From Patiria miniata (lineage: Eukaryota > Echinodermata > Asteroidea > Valvatida > Asterinidae): 64,000 nt of DNA. Numbering within the stretch: the stretch's first letter is position 1; every line of letters starts with the position of its first letter. Of the stretch, positions 1-12,200 are shown in pieces. Below the pieces are notes generated by a model. The model worked only from the letters and a program-made list of their open reading frames with translations, did not search any database and was not told the origin of the DNA. The position numbers and the translations under genes are program-made. The stretch is from contig NW_024037048.1 of the NCBI RefSeq assembly GCF_015706575.1, positions 10,743,512-10,807,511 on the forward strand. The letters are read 5' to 3'.

Positions 1-483
1 CTAAACAATTCTGTTATTTTCGCACAGAGAGAATGTACCCACAGGTTTAATCATTCAATAGAGGGCTCGCCACATGCACAGTAGTCGCTCAAGCGAGAGG
101 TAACGGGTTTGAGACCCGCTGAGTACCCGGCAGCGCATTTTAATTAATTTTACTTGATAAATATTTCTATAAAAACGGGTAAAATGCCATTTTATTTCGT
201 TTTATATAGTACCCTTATCAAAAATGGCACGAAAGTACATTTCCATCTAAAATTCATTATGGTAAGGGGTTAGCATTGCATATTTTTCAATCAAAAATGG
301 TACGAACGTCAATTTTCATCAAAAGTTCATGTGGTGAGGGGTTCAATATGGTGTTAGCATTGCATTTTTATCAAAAATGGTTCGACATCAAAACTTCATG
401 TGGTAAGTGGTTAGCCTTGCTTAAATATTCAATAAAAGCACGAGAGAAAAATTCAAAACGGAATTTGATCGCCCCTAAGTAAC

Positions 484-1556
484 GTACCACTAGAATCGAC
501 CATCAACAGTCGCCCCCAGAGGTACGTACCGCTAGAGGCGACCATCAATACTCGCCCCCAGCGGTACGTACCGCTAGAATCGACCATCAACAGTCGCCCC
601 CAGAGGTACGTACCGCTAGAGGCGACCATCAATACTCGCCCCCAGCGGTACGTACCGCTAGAGGCGATCATCAACAGTCGCCCCCAGCGGTACGTACCGC
701 CGGAGGCGACCATCAACAGTCGCCCCCAGCGGTACGTACCGCTTGAGGCGACCATCAATAGTCGCCCCCAGCGGTACGTACCGCTAGAGGCGATCATCAA
801 CAGTCGCCCCCATCGGTACGTACCGCCGGAGGCGACCATCAACAGTCGCCCCCAGCGGTACGTACCGCTTGAGGCGACCATCAATAGTCGCCCCCAGCGG
901 TACGTACCGCTGGAGGCGACCATCAACGAGTCGCCCCCAGAGGTCCGTACCGCTAGAGGCGATCAACCGACGCCCCTAGCGGTACGTACCGCTGGAGGCG
1001 ACCATCAACAGTCGCCCCCAGCGGTACGAGAGAAAAATTCAAAACGGAATTTGATCGCCCCTAAGTAACGTACGACTAGATTCGACCATCAACAGTCGCC
1101 CCCAGAGGTACGTACCGCTAGAGGCGACCATCAATACTCGCCCCCAGCGGTACGTACCGCTAGAGGCGATCATCAACAGTCGCCCCCAGCGGTACGTACC
1201 GCCGGAGGCGACCATCAACAGTCGCCCCCAGCGGTACGTACCGCTTGAGGCGACCATCACTAGTCGCCCCCAGCGGTACGTACCGCTAGAGGCGACCATC
1301 AATAGTCGCCCCCAGCGGTACGTACCGCTGGAGGCGACCATCAACGAGTCGCCCCCAGAGGTCCGTACCGCTAGAGGCGATCAACCGACGCCCCTAGCGG
1401 TACGTACCGCTGGAGGCGACCATCAATAGTCGCCCCCAGCGGTACGTCCTGCTAGAGGCGACCATCACTGATAGTCGCCCCCAGCAGTACGTACCGCTGG
1501 AGGCGACCATCAACTAGTCGCCCCTAGAGGTACAGGTACATTGCACCTAGAGTAAC
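484..1556. repeat. Foldback inner array, left block
   Basis: This block holds more than 20 units of a ~40-46-bp repeat. Each unit carries the perfect 16-bp palindrome AGCGGTACGTACCGCT or a close variant, separated by GAGGCGACCATCAACAGTCGCCCCC (itself a hairpin: GGCGAC..GTCGCC). Bases 1024-1110 re-use part of the arm sequence, which shows recombination between arm and array. Confidence 0.85.
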
Positions 1557-2513
1557 GTACCACCCCCCCCCCCCCCCCCCCCCCGCCGTAACAAATATCT
1601 GGGGCGACCATTTATAGTCGCCCCTAGAGGTATGTACCCAATATATAACTGGAAGTCTGAGTACCGTATTGCTGGACGAGGGAACTATATAAAAAAAAAA
1701 AATAGAAATGGCATTTTACTCTTTTTAATAAAAATTATTATCAAGTAAAAATGAATAAAATACACCACTTGGCGCGCGTGTGCTATTCTGCCAAGGTTTT
1801 TCAATCAATAGTCGCCCCCAGCGGTACGTACCGCCAGAGGCGACCATCAATAGTGCCCCCACCGGTACGTACCGCTTGAGGCGACCATCAATAGTCGCCC
1901 CCAGCGGTACGTACGTACCGCTAGAGGCGATCAACAGGGTACTATATAAAATATCAATAGTGGCCCCCAGCGACTGTTGCAAAGGTTTGTTGATGGTCGC
2001 CTCTAGCGGTACGTACGTACCGCTTTGATGGTCGTACCGACTATTGATGGTCGCCTCTACGAAAAACCTTGGCAGAATAGCACACGCGCGCCAAGATTTT
2101 GTTGCGCAATAACTTTATACAGTCGCCCCCCCCCCCCCCCCCCCCCCCGCGGTACGTACCGCTAGAGGCGACCATCAATAGTCGCCCCCAGCGGTACATA
2201 CCGCTAGAGGCGACCATCAACAGTCGCCCCCAGCGGTACGTACCGCTGGAGGCGACCATCAACTGGTCGCCCCTAGAGGTACAGGTACATTGCACCTAAT
2301 GTAACGTACCACCCCCCCCCCCCCCCCCCCCCCCCACCGGAACGAATATCTGGGGCGACCATTTACAGTCGCCCCTAGAGGTATGTACCCAATATATAAC
2401 TGGGAGTCTGAGTACCGTATTGCTGGACGAGGGTACTATATAAAATAAAATAAAATAAAAATGGCATGTTACTCTTTTTAATAAAAATAATTATCAAGTA
2501 AAAATCAATAAAT

Positions 2514-3410
2514 ACGCCACTTGGTACTCAGTACCTGAGTTTGTTGGGTTCAAAATATAAAGTTATTGCGCGTGTGTGCTATTCTGCCAAGGTTTTTCGT
2601 GGGAACTGGAGGTGACCGCTGGAGGCGACCATCAACAGTCACCCCCAGCTGGGGGCGACTATTGATGGTCGCCTCTCTCTCTCAGGTTGCCTACCAGTGG
2701 GCTATTGCGCTCTGTTTGCATACCCCCCCCCCCCGCCGGAACGAATATCTGGTGCGACCATTTGTAGTCGCCCCTAGAGGTATGCACCCAATATAACTGG
2801 GAGTCTGAGTACCGTATTGCTGGGCGAGGGTACTTTATAAAATAAAATAAAATAGAAATGCCATGTTACTCTTTTTAATAAAAATAATTATCATGTAAAA
2901 ATCAATAAATACGCCACTTGGTACTCAGTACCTGAGTTTGTTGGGTTCAAAATATAAAGTTATTGCGCGTGTGTGCTATTCTGCCAAGGTTTTTCGTGGG
3001 AACTGGAGGTGACCGCTGGAGGCGACCATCAACAGTCGCCCCCAGCTGGGGGCGACTATTGATGGTCGCCTCTCTCTCTCAGGTTGCCTACCAGTGGGCT
3101 ATTGCGCTCTGTTTGCATACCCCCCCCCCCCCCCGCCGGAACGAATATCTGGTGCGACCATTTGTAGTCGCCCCTAGAGGTATGCACCCAATATAACTGG
3201 GAGTCTGAGTACCGTATTGCTGGGCGAGGGTACTTTATAAAATAAAATAAAATAGAAATGCCATGTTACTCTTTTTAATAAAAATAATTATCATGTAAAA
3301 ATCAATAAATACGCCACTTGGTACTCAGTACCTGAGTTTGTTGGGTTCAAAATATAAAGTTATTGCGCAACAAAATCTTGGCGCGTGTGTGCTATTCTGC
3401 CAAGGTTTTT
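2514..3410. repeat. ~397-bp tandem duplication inside the foldback
   Basis: The segment beginning ACGCCACTTGGTACTCAG occurs at 2514, 2911 and 3311. The first two units (2514-2910, 2911-3310) are almost identical and include the poly-C tract and the GGAGGTGACCGCTGGAGG hairpin. A related, older copy is inverted at about 5240-5645. Confidence 0.8.
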
Positions 3411-3774
3411 CGTGGGAACTGGAGGTGACCGCTGGAGGCAACCATCAACAGTCGCCCCCAGCGGTACGTACCGCTGGAGGCGACCATCAATATTCGCCCC
3501 CAGCGGTACGTTCGTACCGCTAGAGGCGACCATCAATAGTCGCCCCACGCGGTACGTACGTACCGCTAGTGGCGATCAACAGTCGCCCCCAGCAGTACGT
3601 ACCGCTGGAGGCGGTCAACAGTCGCCCCAGCGGTACGTACCGCTGGAGGAAACCATCAACAGTCGCCCACAGCGGTACGTACCGCTGGAGGAAACCACCA
3701 ACAGTCGCCCATAGCGGTACGTAACGCTTGAGGCGACACATCAATAGTCGCCCCCAGCGGTACGTAACGCTTGA

Positions 3775-3969
3775 CATTAGAGACACACTCTCGGAAAAAA
3801 TGGTTCGGATAACATTGTTAACTTATTTCTTATGATGGGACTGCGGTTTGGCCGAAGTCAATTGAGCGTGATCGGCTGACTGATAAGGTTTACGTACAAA
3901 ACCCCAAGACAACGAGGTTTTTGTATAGAAAGCTGCTGGACCACATTTTGCGAGAGTGTGTCCGTAATG
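3775..3969. mobile_element. 195-bp MITE with 5-bp target duplication
   Basis: The termini CATTAGAGACACACTCTCG and CGAGAGTGTGTCCGTAATG form an inverted repeat. CTTGA flanks it on both sides (3770-3774, 3970-3974). It inserted into the foldback array. The superfamily is not assigned. Confidence 0.75.
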
Positions 3970-4483
3970 CTTGAAGCCTGCCGGTAATGCTGAGCCTGCA
4001 TACTGCCAAAGTTACAAGTGGCATCCCTACATGATTTTCTCGTGCAAATAGGACCCATTTTGGACCCTAATTTTATCAAATCTGCTCTAAGATAATAGCC
4101 CAAAAGCTAGGGAGATGATCCTCGGCTATATTCGCACGATTCCACCGATTTTTAAACTAGACGGTCTCGTTTTTTGCAAAAAATTGTGGGGGCACTTTTT
4201 ATGCAAATTTACGACGCGGACGCGTAGAAATTTTGAAACCCTAATCAAATTTATTGCGCCCGCTGTTGGTCTTATTGCGCCATTCTGATATATCTTCTAA
4301 TTAGCCCCCCCCCCCCCTACAGCCACCCCCCCCCCCCCACCACCACACCGAAAAATAATGGTAATTAAATACTGTTAAAAATGTGCTCGTTTATTCAGAA
4401 ATTCATGAAGCATATTCAAACTGATTGGATGTTTCCAAAGTGTCTTTCCCATTTGCAAAAGTTCTTTTTAAAAGCCCATCAAC

Positions 4484-4678
4484 CATTAGAGACACACTCT
4501 CGGAAAAAATGGTTCGGATAACATTGTTAACTTATTTCTTATGATGGGACTGCGGTTTGGCCGAAGTCAATTGAGCGTGATCGGCTGACTGATAAGGTTT
4601 ACGTACAAAACCCCAAGACAACGAGGTTTTTGTATAGAAAGCTGCTGGACCACATTTTGCGAGAGTGTGTCCGTAATG
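4484..4678. mobile_element. Second copy of the 195-bp MITE
   Basis: It has the same length and nearly the same sequence and orientation as 3775-3969, but the flanks do not match each other. This copy therefore arose by duplication/recombination or lost its target duplication. The 514 bp between the two copies are unlike the array and are unclassified. Confidence 0.75.
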
Positions 4679-4679
4679 G

Positions 4680-6435
4680 AGGCGACCATCAATAGTCGCC
4701 CCCAGCGGTAGGAACCGCTAGAGGCGACCATCAATAGTTGATCGCCTCTAGCGGTACGTACGTACCGCTGGAGGCGACTATTGATGGTCACCTCTAGCGG
4801 TACGGACCTCTGGGGGCGACTAGTTGATGGTCGCCTCCAGCTGTACGTACCGCTGGGGGCGACTATTGATGGTTGCCTCTAGCGGTACGTACGACTATTG
4901 ATGGTCGCCTATAGCGGTACGTACCGCTGGGGGCGACTATTGATGGTCACCTCTAGCGGTACGTACGACTATTGATGGTCGCCTATAGCGGTACGTACCG
5001 CTGGGGGCGACTATTGATGGTTGCCTCAAGTGGTACGTACCGCTGGGGGCGACTGTTGATGGTTTCCTCCAGCGGTACGTACCGCTGGGGCGACTGTTGA
5101 ACGCCTCCAGCGGTACGTACTTCTGGGGGCGACTGTTGATCGCCTCTAGCGGTACGTACGTACCGCTGGAAGCGACTATTGATGGTCGCCTCTAGCGGTA
5201 CGTACCGCTGGGGGCGACTGTTGATGGTCGCCTCCAGCGGTCGCCTACAGTTGCCACGAAAAACCTTGGCAGAATAGCACACGCGCGCCAAGATTTTGTT
5301 GCCCAATAACTTTATATTTTAAATCCAACAAATTAAGGTATGGAAACATACAGCCCAGTGGTAGGCAACCTGAGAGAGAGAGGTAGGCAACCTGGTCGGT
5401 GCTCAACCGAGAGGTCCGGGTTGGAGACCCACTGAGTACCAAGTGGCGTATTTTATTCATTTTTACTTGATAATTATTTTTATTAAAAAGAGTAAAATGC
5501 CATTTCTATTTTCTTTTCTTTTATATAGTCCTCGTCCAGCGATACGGTACTCAGACTCCCAGTTATATATTGGGTACATACCTCTAGGGGCGACTATAAA
5601 TGGTCGCCCCAGATATTCGTTCCGGCGGGGGGGGGGGGGGGGGGGTACGTTACTCTAGGTGCAATGTACCTGTACCTCTAGGGGCGATGGTCGCCTCCAG
5701 CGGTACGTACCGCTGGGGGCGACTGTTGATGGTCGCCTCTAGCGGTACGTACCGCTGGGGACGACTATTGATGGTCACCTCTAGCGGTACGTACCGCTGG
5801 GGGCGACTATTGATGGTCGCCTCTAGCGGTACGTACCGCTGGGGGCGACCATCAACAGTCGCCCCCAGCGGTACGTACCGCTGGAGGCGACCATCGCCCC
5901 TAGAGGTACAGGTACATTGCACCTAGAGTCAACGTACTGTTGACTGGTCGCCTCTAGCGGTGCGGACCTCTGGGGGCGACTAGTTGATGGTCGCCTCCAG
6001 CGGTACGTACCGCTTGGGGCGACTATTGATGGTCGCCTCTAGCGGTACGTACCGCCGGGGGCGATTGTTGATGGTCGCCTCCAGCGGTACGTACCGCTAG
6101 GGGCGACGGTTGATCGCCTCTAGCGGTACGGACCTCTGGGGCGACTCGTTGATCGTCGCCTCCAGCGGTACGTACCGCTGGGGGCGACTATTGATGGTCG
6201 CCTCTAGCGGTACGTACCGCTGGGGGCGACTATTGATGGTCGCCTCAAGCGGTACGTACCGCTGGGGGCGACTGTTGATGGTCGCCTCAAGCGGTACGTA
6301 CCGCTGGGGGCGACTGTTGATGGTCGCCTCTAGCGGTACGTACCGCTGGGGCGAGTATTGATGGTCGCCTCTAGCGGTACGTACCTCTGGGGGTGACTGT
6401 TGATGGTCGCCTCTAGCGGTACGTTACTTAGGGGC
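4680..6435. repeat. Foldback inner arrays, right half (inverted)
   Basis: The same palindromic unit occurs mainly in opposite orientation (TTGATGGTCGCCTC.. AGCGGTACGTACCGCT). It is interrupted at about 5250-5660 by the AT-rich segment with GGTTGGAGACCC and a poly-G tract. It pairs with the left arrays to give a multi-kilobase hairpin. Confidence 0.8.
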
Positions 6436-6959
6436 GACCAAATTCCGTTTTGAATTTTTTCTCTCGTGCTTTTATTGAATATTTAAGCAAGGCTAACCCC
6501 TTACCACATGAAGTTTTGATGTTGAACCATTTTTGATAAAAATGCAATGCTAACACCATATTGAATCTTTGATGACAATTGACTTTCGTGCCATTTCCTG
6601 CATTAAACGCAAGGCTTACCCCTCACCACATGATCTTTTGATGAAAATTGACGTTCGTACCATTTTTGATTTAAAAAAATGCAATGCTAACCCCTTACCA
6701 TAGTGAATTTTAGATGGAAATGTACTTTCGTGCCATTTTTGATAAGGGTACTATATAAAACGAAATAAAATGGCATTTTACCCGTTTTTATAGAAATAAT
6801 TATCAAGTAAAAATAATTAAAATGCGCTGCCGGGTACTCAGCGGGTCTCAAACCCGTTACCTCTCGCTTGAGCGACTACTGTGCATGTGGCGAGCCCTCT
6901 ATTGAATGATTAAACCTGTGGGTACATTCTCTCTGTGCGAAAATAACAGAATTGTTTAG

Positions 6960-9106
6960 TTGACAAGGGTTCGGGTAAAATGGCCATGGAAAAAAAGAAA
7001 CAGAGCAACATCTTTGGAATTTAGGGTTATCGCTCGAAAAGAAGTTGTCTTTTTTTGCCATGAACATTGCTTCACTTGAATTTTCACGTTTAAAACACTA
7101 TTTATTGTTTCTTTCACATCAAAAGAGGTTTCAGAGTCGTTTGGAGAAAAGTTTTTTGTTGAAAAAAAAATGAAAGGTAATAAAACTCGGAAATACTTTA
7201 AATGTCACACTTAAAAAATATAGAGCTTAGTTGTTGCACTTTGCAATTTTATTAAATCCATTCATTCGAAAAACCTTAAACTAGAAAATCATTTTAATTA
7301 TAGGAAGAAATAAAACAAGACAAACAAATCCAGTGTTGACCTTGTGACAATCATTGAAAAAAATGCAATCATTTCCAAAAACAAGAGCGTGAATTTTGAC
7401 ACCAATATTTGTTAGACAAATTGAAACAATGTTTACAAAAAATTGTACTGTCACATGCAGTTCAAATTTCCTTTCGTAACTTTGATTAAACATACTTGTA
7501 CATACTTTGAGCAGATCCATTTATATTAAAGAGGGCAATAACGTCTAAGTTTTGCAATTTAAAAACAAGAGGGATGGCAAGTATATTTAAATAGAGTTCT
7601 CGTCTACTGTATATTTGAAGTATAGTTGAAGAGTGCAAAATGGAACAATAAATTGTGGGCTTGTGATAGATATGACATTTTTGAAAAACCAATTCAAGAA
7701 TGTAAATTCTGAGTTCTGAAAAGAAAAAAGAATATATCTCCTCAAAAGCTTTGAACATGGATTTTTATCAGTGGGGATAACGGACAATTTAAACAAAAAT
7801 GTGACATAATTTTCTTTTCTTTATGAAAAAAACATGTTTTGCATTCAAATATTTTTGTTTTAGACAGTTACATACCCAGTTGAAAGGAAAGAAAGATACT
7901 TGAAGTGATACATGATAATATTTGACACATGAATGAGAAATTAGAGTAACTATTCAGTATTTGATTACAAGTACATGTTATTGAGAATATTTTAGAAGGA
8001 ATTTCTTAAGAAAACATGATAAAGTTCAAAGAATGGAATATTGTTTTGAGAAATCATCTTTTGGGAAAATTTTATTTAAAATGTATTCTTTTTAATTCTG
8101 GCAAAAAAAATGAGCTTGCTTTAAACTTGCAGGAAAATTGCCTAAGGGCAAGGCCAAAAAAATAAGTCTTCGGTTTCTTGCCCCCAAATTGGTGCAGCAA
8201 CGCAGCATTTTAAAATTTTTACTAGTTTTTTTTCCAAATGTCGGCTGATGACTGCAAATGGTGCCCGATTAAATTTAGTGCAAAATATATGTGAGCGCAA
8301 ATGGGCAACAAAAAGTTTATACTTGATCGTAACCCCATCTAAAAACACGTTAAAATTGTGCAGCAGCAGGATTCAAACCAGTGAGTTTGGCGGTTTTGAG
8401 ACAACATCTTACAATGAAAATTTATACTAATTTTGCCAATGCGCATGGCTACGATGACACGCGAGCGCATACCAGAAACCGGAGGCTTTTTTTTTTGCCT
8501 AAAGAACTTGAGACCAAATTCCAACACGATTTCTGGTCAGATATTCCATTCAACAGATAATCGCGTCAAAAATGTAGGGGAAATCGTGGTCACAAAATAT
8601 GATTTTTTTTTCCCCAATCAATAAACCAGTAATTTTTGCTCAAACCTTCATAATAATAGTTTTTTGAACATTGATTGAAACTCGTCTTACATTGTAGGGC
8701 ATTTCTGAGTCATTTGGGGGCAAGTCCTGTTTTGGCAAAAATTTCATAAAAAACGTAAGGTTAACCCTTTGCAATTTGTTGAGTTTTGGTCAAAAAACAA
8801 AATGACTTGAATCTAAAAGAGCGAGCTTTGAAGAAAATTTAAAACTGCAATACTGCAATTTGTAATGAGTTTTGGTAAAAAAAAATACTTGAAACTAAAA
8901 GAGCGATCTTTGAAGAAAGTTTAACACTTCACCTTGAAGAAATACACTACAATACAATGGCAAAATTATCTCTAGGAATTTGGTCTAAGGGCACACAATC
9001 ACCCCCTCTTGACCAACTTAGCCCCGCCCTTTATCAACTACTCCTTACTTCCCACACAAATAAGCAATGCTTAGAATCAGGAATTGAAGGCGACGTGTTG
9101 ACGCAT
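6960..9106 (-). other. NARS1 3' flank, no gene seen
   Basis: This AT-rich DNA follows the NARS1 stop codon and has no supported coding sequence. The NARS1 3' UTR must lie here. A minus-strand AATAAA occurs about 1 kb past the stop (8071-8076), but I cannot assign the true poly(A) site. Confidence 0.5.
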
Positions 9107-9238
9107 CTATGGCGTGCATCGTTCTATGAAACGTGGGTAGAAGCAGACGTCCCTGATATGCATGCGGTTTAGGATCCAGGTCAAGAATCGTTCCAGTCCA
9201 AGACCGTAGCCTCCGTGAGGACAGGTACCGTACTTCCT
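9107..9238 (-). CDS. NARS1: NARS1 exon 19 (residues 501-543, motif 3, stop)
   Basis: This 132-bp terminal exon encodes [20 protein letters not shown], then [23 protein letters not shown] and TAG. Motif 3 (GLGLER) with its ATP-binding arginine is at 512-517. The acceptor is CTCCACAG. Confidence 0.97.
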   Translation of the reverse strand, partial: RKYGTCPHGGYGLGLERFLTWILNRMHIRDVCFYPRFIERCTP

Positions 9239-12200
9239 CTGTGGAGGGAATAAACACAAGAAATCTTCATTACGCACAAATTTGGTTAAACTAGAGGCCA
9301 TTAGATGGAACCAGGTTCAATCAAGGACCATAGTATACAAATATAGAATGCTTCGAGTGGTGTAGTAAATCTAGCCGCCTCAGGTTATCCATGGACATTC
9401 TATTTTCCCGAGGCGAAGCCAAGGGAAAATTAAATGCTCCATGGATCATCGACGGATGCTAGTTTTACTTCACCACGAGATAAAGCATTCAATATCTGTT
9501 TCATAACACTTCACCGACAAATTCTGCTTGGTTTTTAATATTTCAAATTATTAAAATCTGAACACAGTTAAAATGAACTTCTATTTCAATACAAAATAGG
9601 TGGGAAACGTATTTCTCTCTTCCAAACGTGGTTTGAAACCACCCCTTCACAAAACGCTGGAATCCAACTCTGTGGCGCACTCTCTTGGGAACAATATGCG
9701 CTATGCGCAACGCGCACACCAGCATGCATTTGCACACAAAATAATACCGCGCCATGGTAAAGTACTTTGGTTGCTAATGGTACAGTACTTTGGTTGCTAC
9801 AGGTATAGTACTTTTGGCTGTCCTCTGAAAGACAGCAAAAATAGAAAGTACCATGTGACTCGCTAGTACAATGACTAGAGTTGTTCGCACTTTAATTTCA
9901 GAGCGCATGCGCTACGTACGTCACCAACCAACCACTTGTTAACCATTGGTCCTAGGTTGAACTTGCCCCTAGGTTGAACTTGCCCCTAGGTTGAACTTGC
10001 CCCTAGGTTGAACTTGCCCCTAGGTTGAACTTGCCCCTGGTGCACTCAATACTCCTTTTACCAATAAAGTTACCGAAATCTGCAAGCGTATCTCAATTTA
10101 GTAGAATGCCAGGAAAATGCTTGTAAAAAAACAACCATGGTTCAATCACATCGATGGCTTCTGGCTTTGAATGTTGGTCATTGGATAAGTCCATTCATAC
10201 CGGTTTATTTTTCAAGAAGTGATTAATGCAAATTGAAAGCAGCCGAGAATTTGTTAAAGTGTGAAAACTGATCCTTCCTAAAAAATTGGAATTCATTGGA
10301 AAAGGGAGTACATAAGCTGACGTTACCTGGTCCGTGTACCAGTAATATGGTGTGGGATCAATCTTGGCTGACTTATACGCCGCCATCAGCTCATCGTAAT
10401 CCCAGATCCTCATAGATCCGCCAACGATCTCCCCGACGTTGGGCATCAGAACGTCAACCTGAGATAAGAACAAGAACAAATGATAAGACGACAAACAAAC
10501 AGACACACAGATGTCTGGACTGACAAACAGACAGAGAAAAACTACCAGTTAACGATGACATTTGCTGACACATGACTGCTCTTTTCTCTGTCTTAACGGT
10601 GTCAGAGAATCTGACAGACAGATTGTTAGGCCATAATTTTTGGACTTGAAGTTTTTTTTACTATTTAGTTTTACTATTTAGCTTTAAAACATCGTACTTG
10701 ACCATTTTGACATGCCTCCGTATTAAGCAAACATAATTAATTTCTCAATTACATTAATGATGCAAGGGGCAGGCATCTCAATTAGTGCATTTTGCATTTT
10801 CACGAAGAGACATGAACATAGGTGCCCATGAACGCGTACAAAACGTATTCGGTGGAAAGGTGTAAAAGTAGGTCATGTCAGATCTTCATTTTCACGAAGA
10901 GCCACACATCTTTATTACATTATCAGTTACGCGCGCTTCTTCCCTATGGAAAAACACATTGAACAGAAAGGGCCTACATGTAGGAAATATGGATTTTCGT
11001 TTCCACGAAGGGACACACATCTTGACTAATCAATTTTGGCTAATTAACTATTGTGCTGATTTTAATTACTGGGTTTACATAAACGTTTACCTTTCAAAGA
11101 ATCATGTGAATGTTTTCTTACTGCATAAAGGTGTTGCGAAGTAGTAGTTTTTGCAGTTTTGAAATAGGCGGAACTTCTCTTGCGATTATCTCGAAAATGT
11201 TTTTTCTTCAAAATCCAGAAGTGTGGCTTTTTGTGAAAACGGTGATGAAATTACAGTGTGCCAATGCAACAAGGAAGTGAAAAATGTCGCACTGAAGCCC
11301 CAGTCAAACACTAACGGTTGGACCTACGAATATCCACGGTTTACCAAGAATCAATCCATCACGATGAACCATCGAGGCTCGTGGAGAAATCCACTTTCTA
11401 AGAATGCACTTCCGTTTCAGGACGGATAGCTACGACTGTTCTAAGGTTTCTCTACAAATACACCATGGTTTGTCAAAAATATGGACAGATTGTGGAAGAA
11501 TATCAACGGTATTACTAAGAATAATGACGTTAACGCCACGGTTGTCTGCGATTGGGCCACTGATGACCAAGGTTCTCCTACGAATAAAGCATACATATTT
11601 GTATTACAGTGGAATGCCGCTATAACGAACATCGTGGGATCCAAAGAAAGTGTTCGTAATAACAATCGTTTGGTATAGCGATTTTGAACCGCTGGTACCC
11701 TCATTTGACCGATAGTGAAGTCACTGAACTGGCATTTCTCACATCCCGTGGCTGAACGAGGAGTTGTCACAAACGTTTAGCAACGGGCGGTTTCCCTTTA
11801 ATCCTTGAGTAAATAATAGCCATGTATCGCTCTTCAACATTCAAAACATGATGTAACCATGGGTGGTTTGATGTTCGGGAATTAAAAGTGGCCCAACAGT
11901 GTTTAATACATGTACAACCGGTAGGTTTTTTTTTTTTTAAATGATGTTCGGTATGTTTTGTACATTAAAACCAGAGCCAAGGATGATGTTTGGTATAGCC
12001 GAATGTTCGGTACAGCAGTGTTCGGTATAGCGGCGTTCCACTGTACAACCTTTGCAGAATCCTAGCATATCCGGGCATATACAGGACATTCGTAGCAAAT
12101 TCATAGAGATTTCTACCACGAATGAGCTAAGAATCTCCAAGAATACGTAGGAATTATGACGGTTCACCCCGAAAGTTATGAACAGTTTAAAACCTCTGTA

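Larger units (their letters stand above)
1..6959. mobile_element. Giant foldback element with tandem-repeat interior
   Basis: Bases 1-480 are the near-exact reverse complement of 6435-6959 (window start CTAAACAATTCTG against CAGAATTGTTTAG at the right end). The left tip may extend beyond the window. Between the arms are arrays of a ~40-46-bp unit (roughly GGCGACCATCAACAGTCGCC with AGCGGTACGTACCGCT), in one orientation on the left and mostly inverted on the right. Poly-C/poly-G tracts and several copies of a ~300-bp AT-rich segment also occur. There is no transposase. The structure resembles foldback (FB/TFB-type) elements. Long open frames here are translations of the repeat, not genes. Confidence 0.85.

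Noticed and set aside
453..926. 157-residue open frame MVASSGTYRWGRLL repeated
   Set aside because: It is a translation of the foldback repeat (unit AGCGGTACGTACCGCT plus spacer). The same peptide recurs wherever the array lies and no start or splice context supports a gene.
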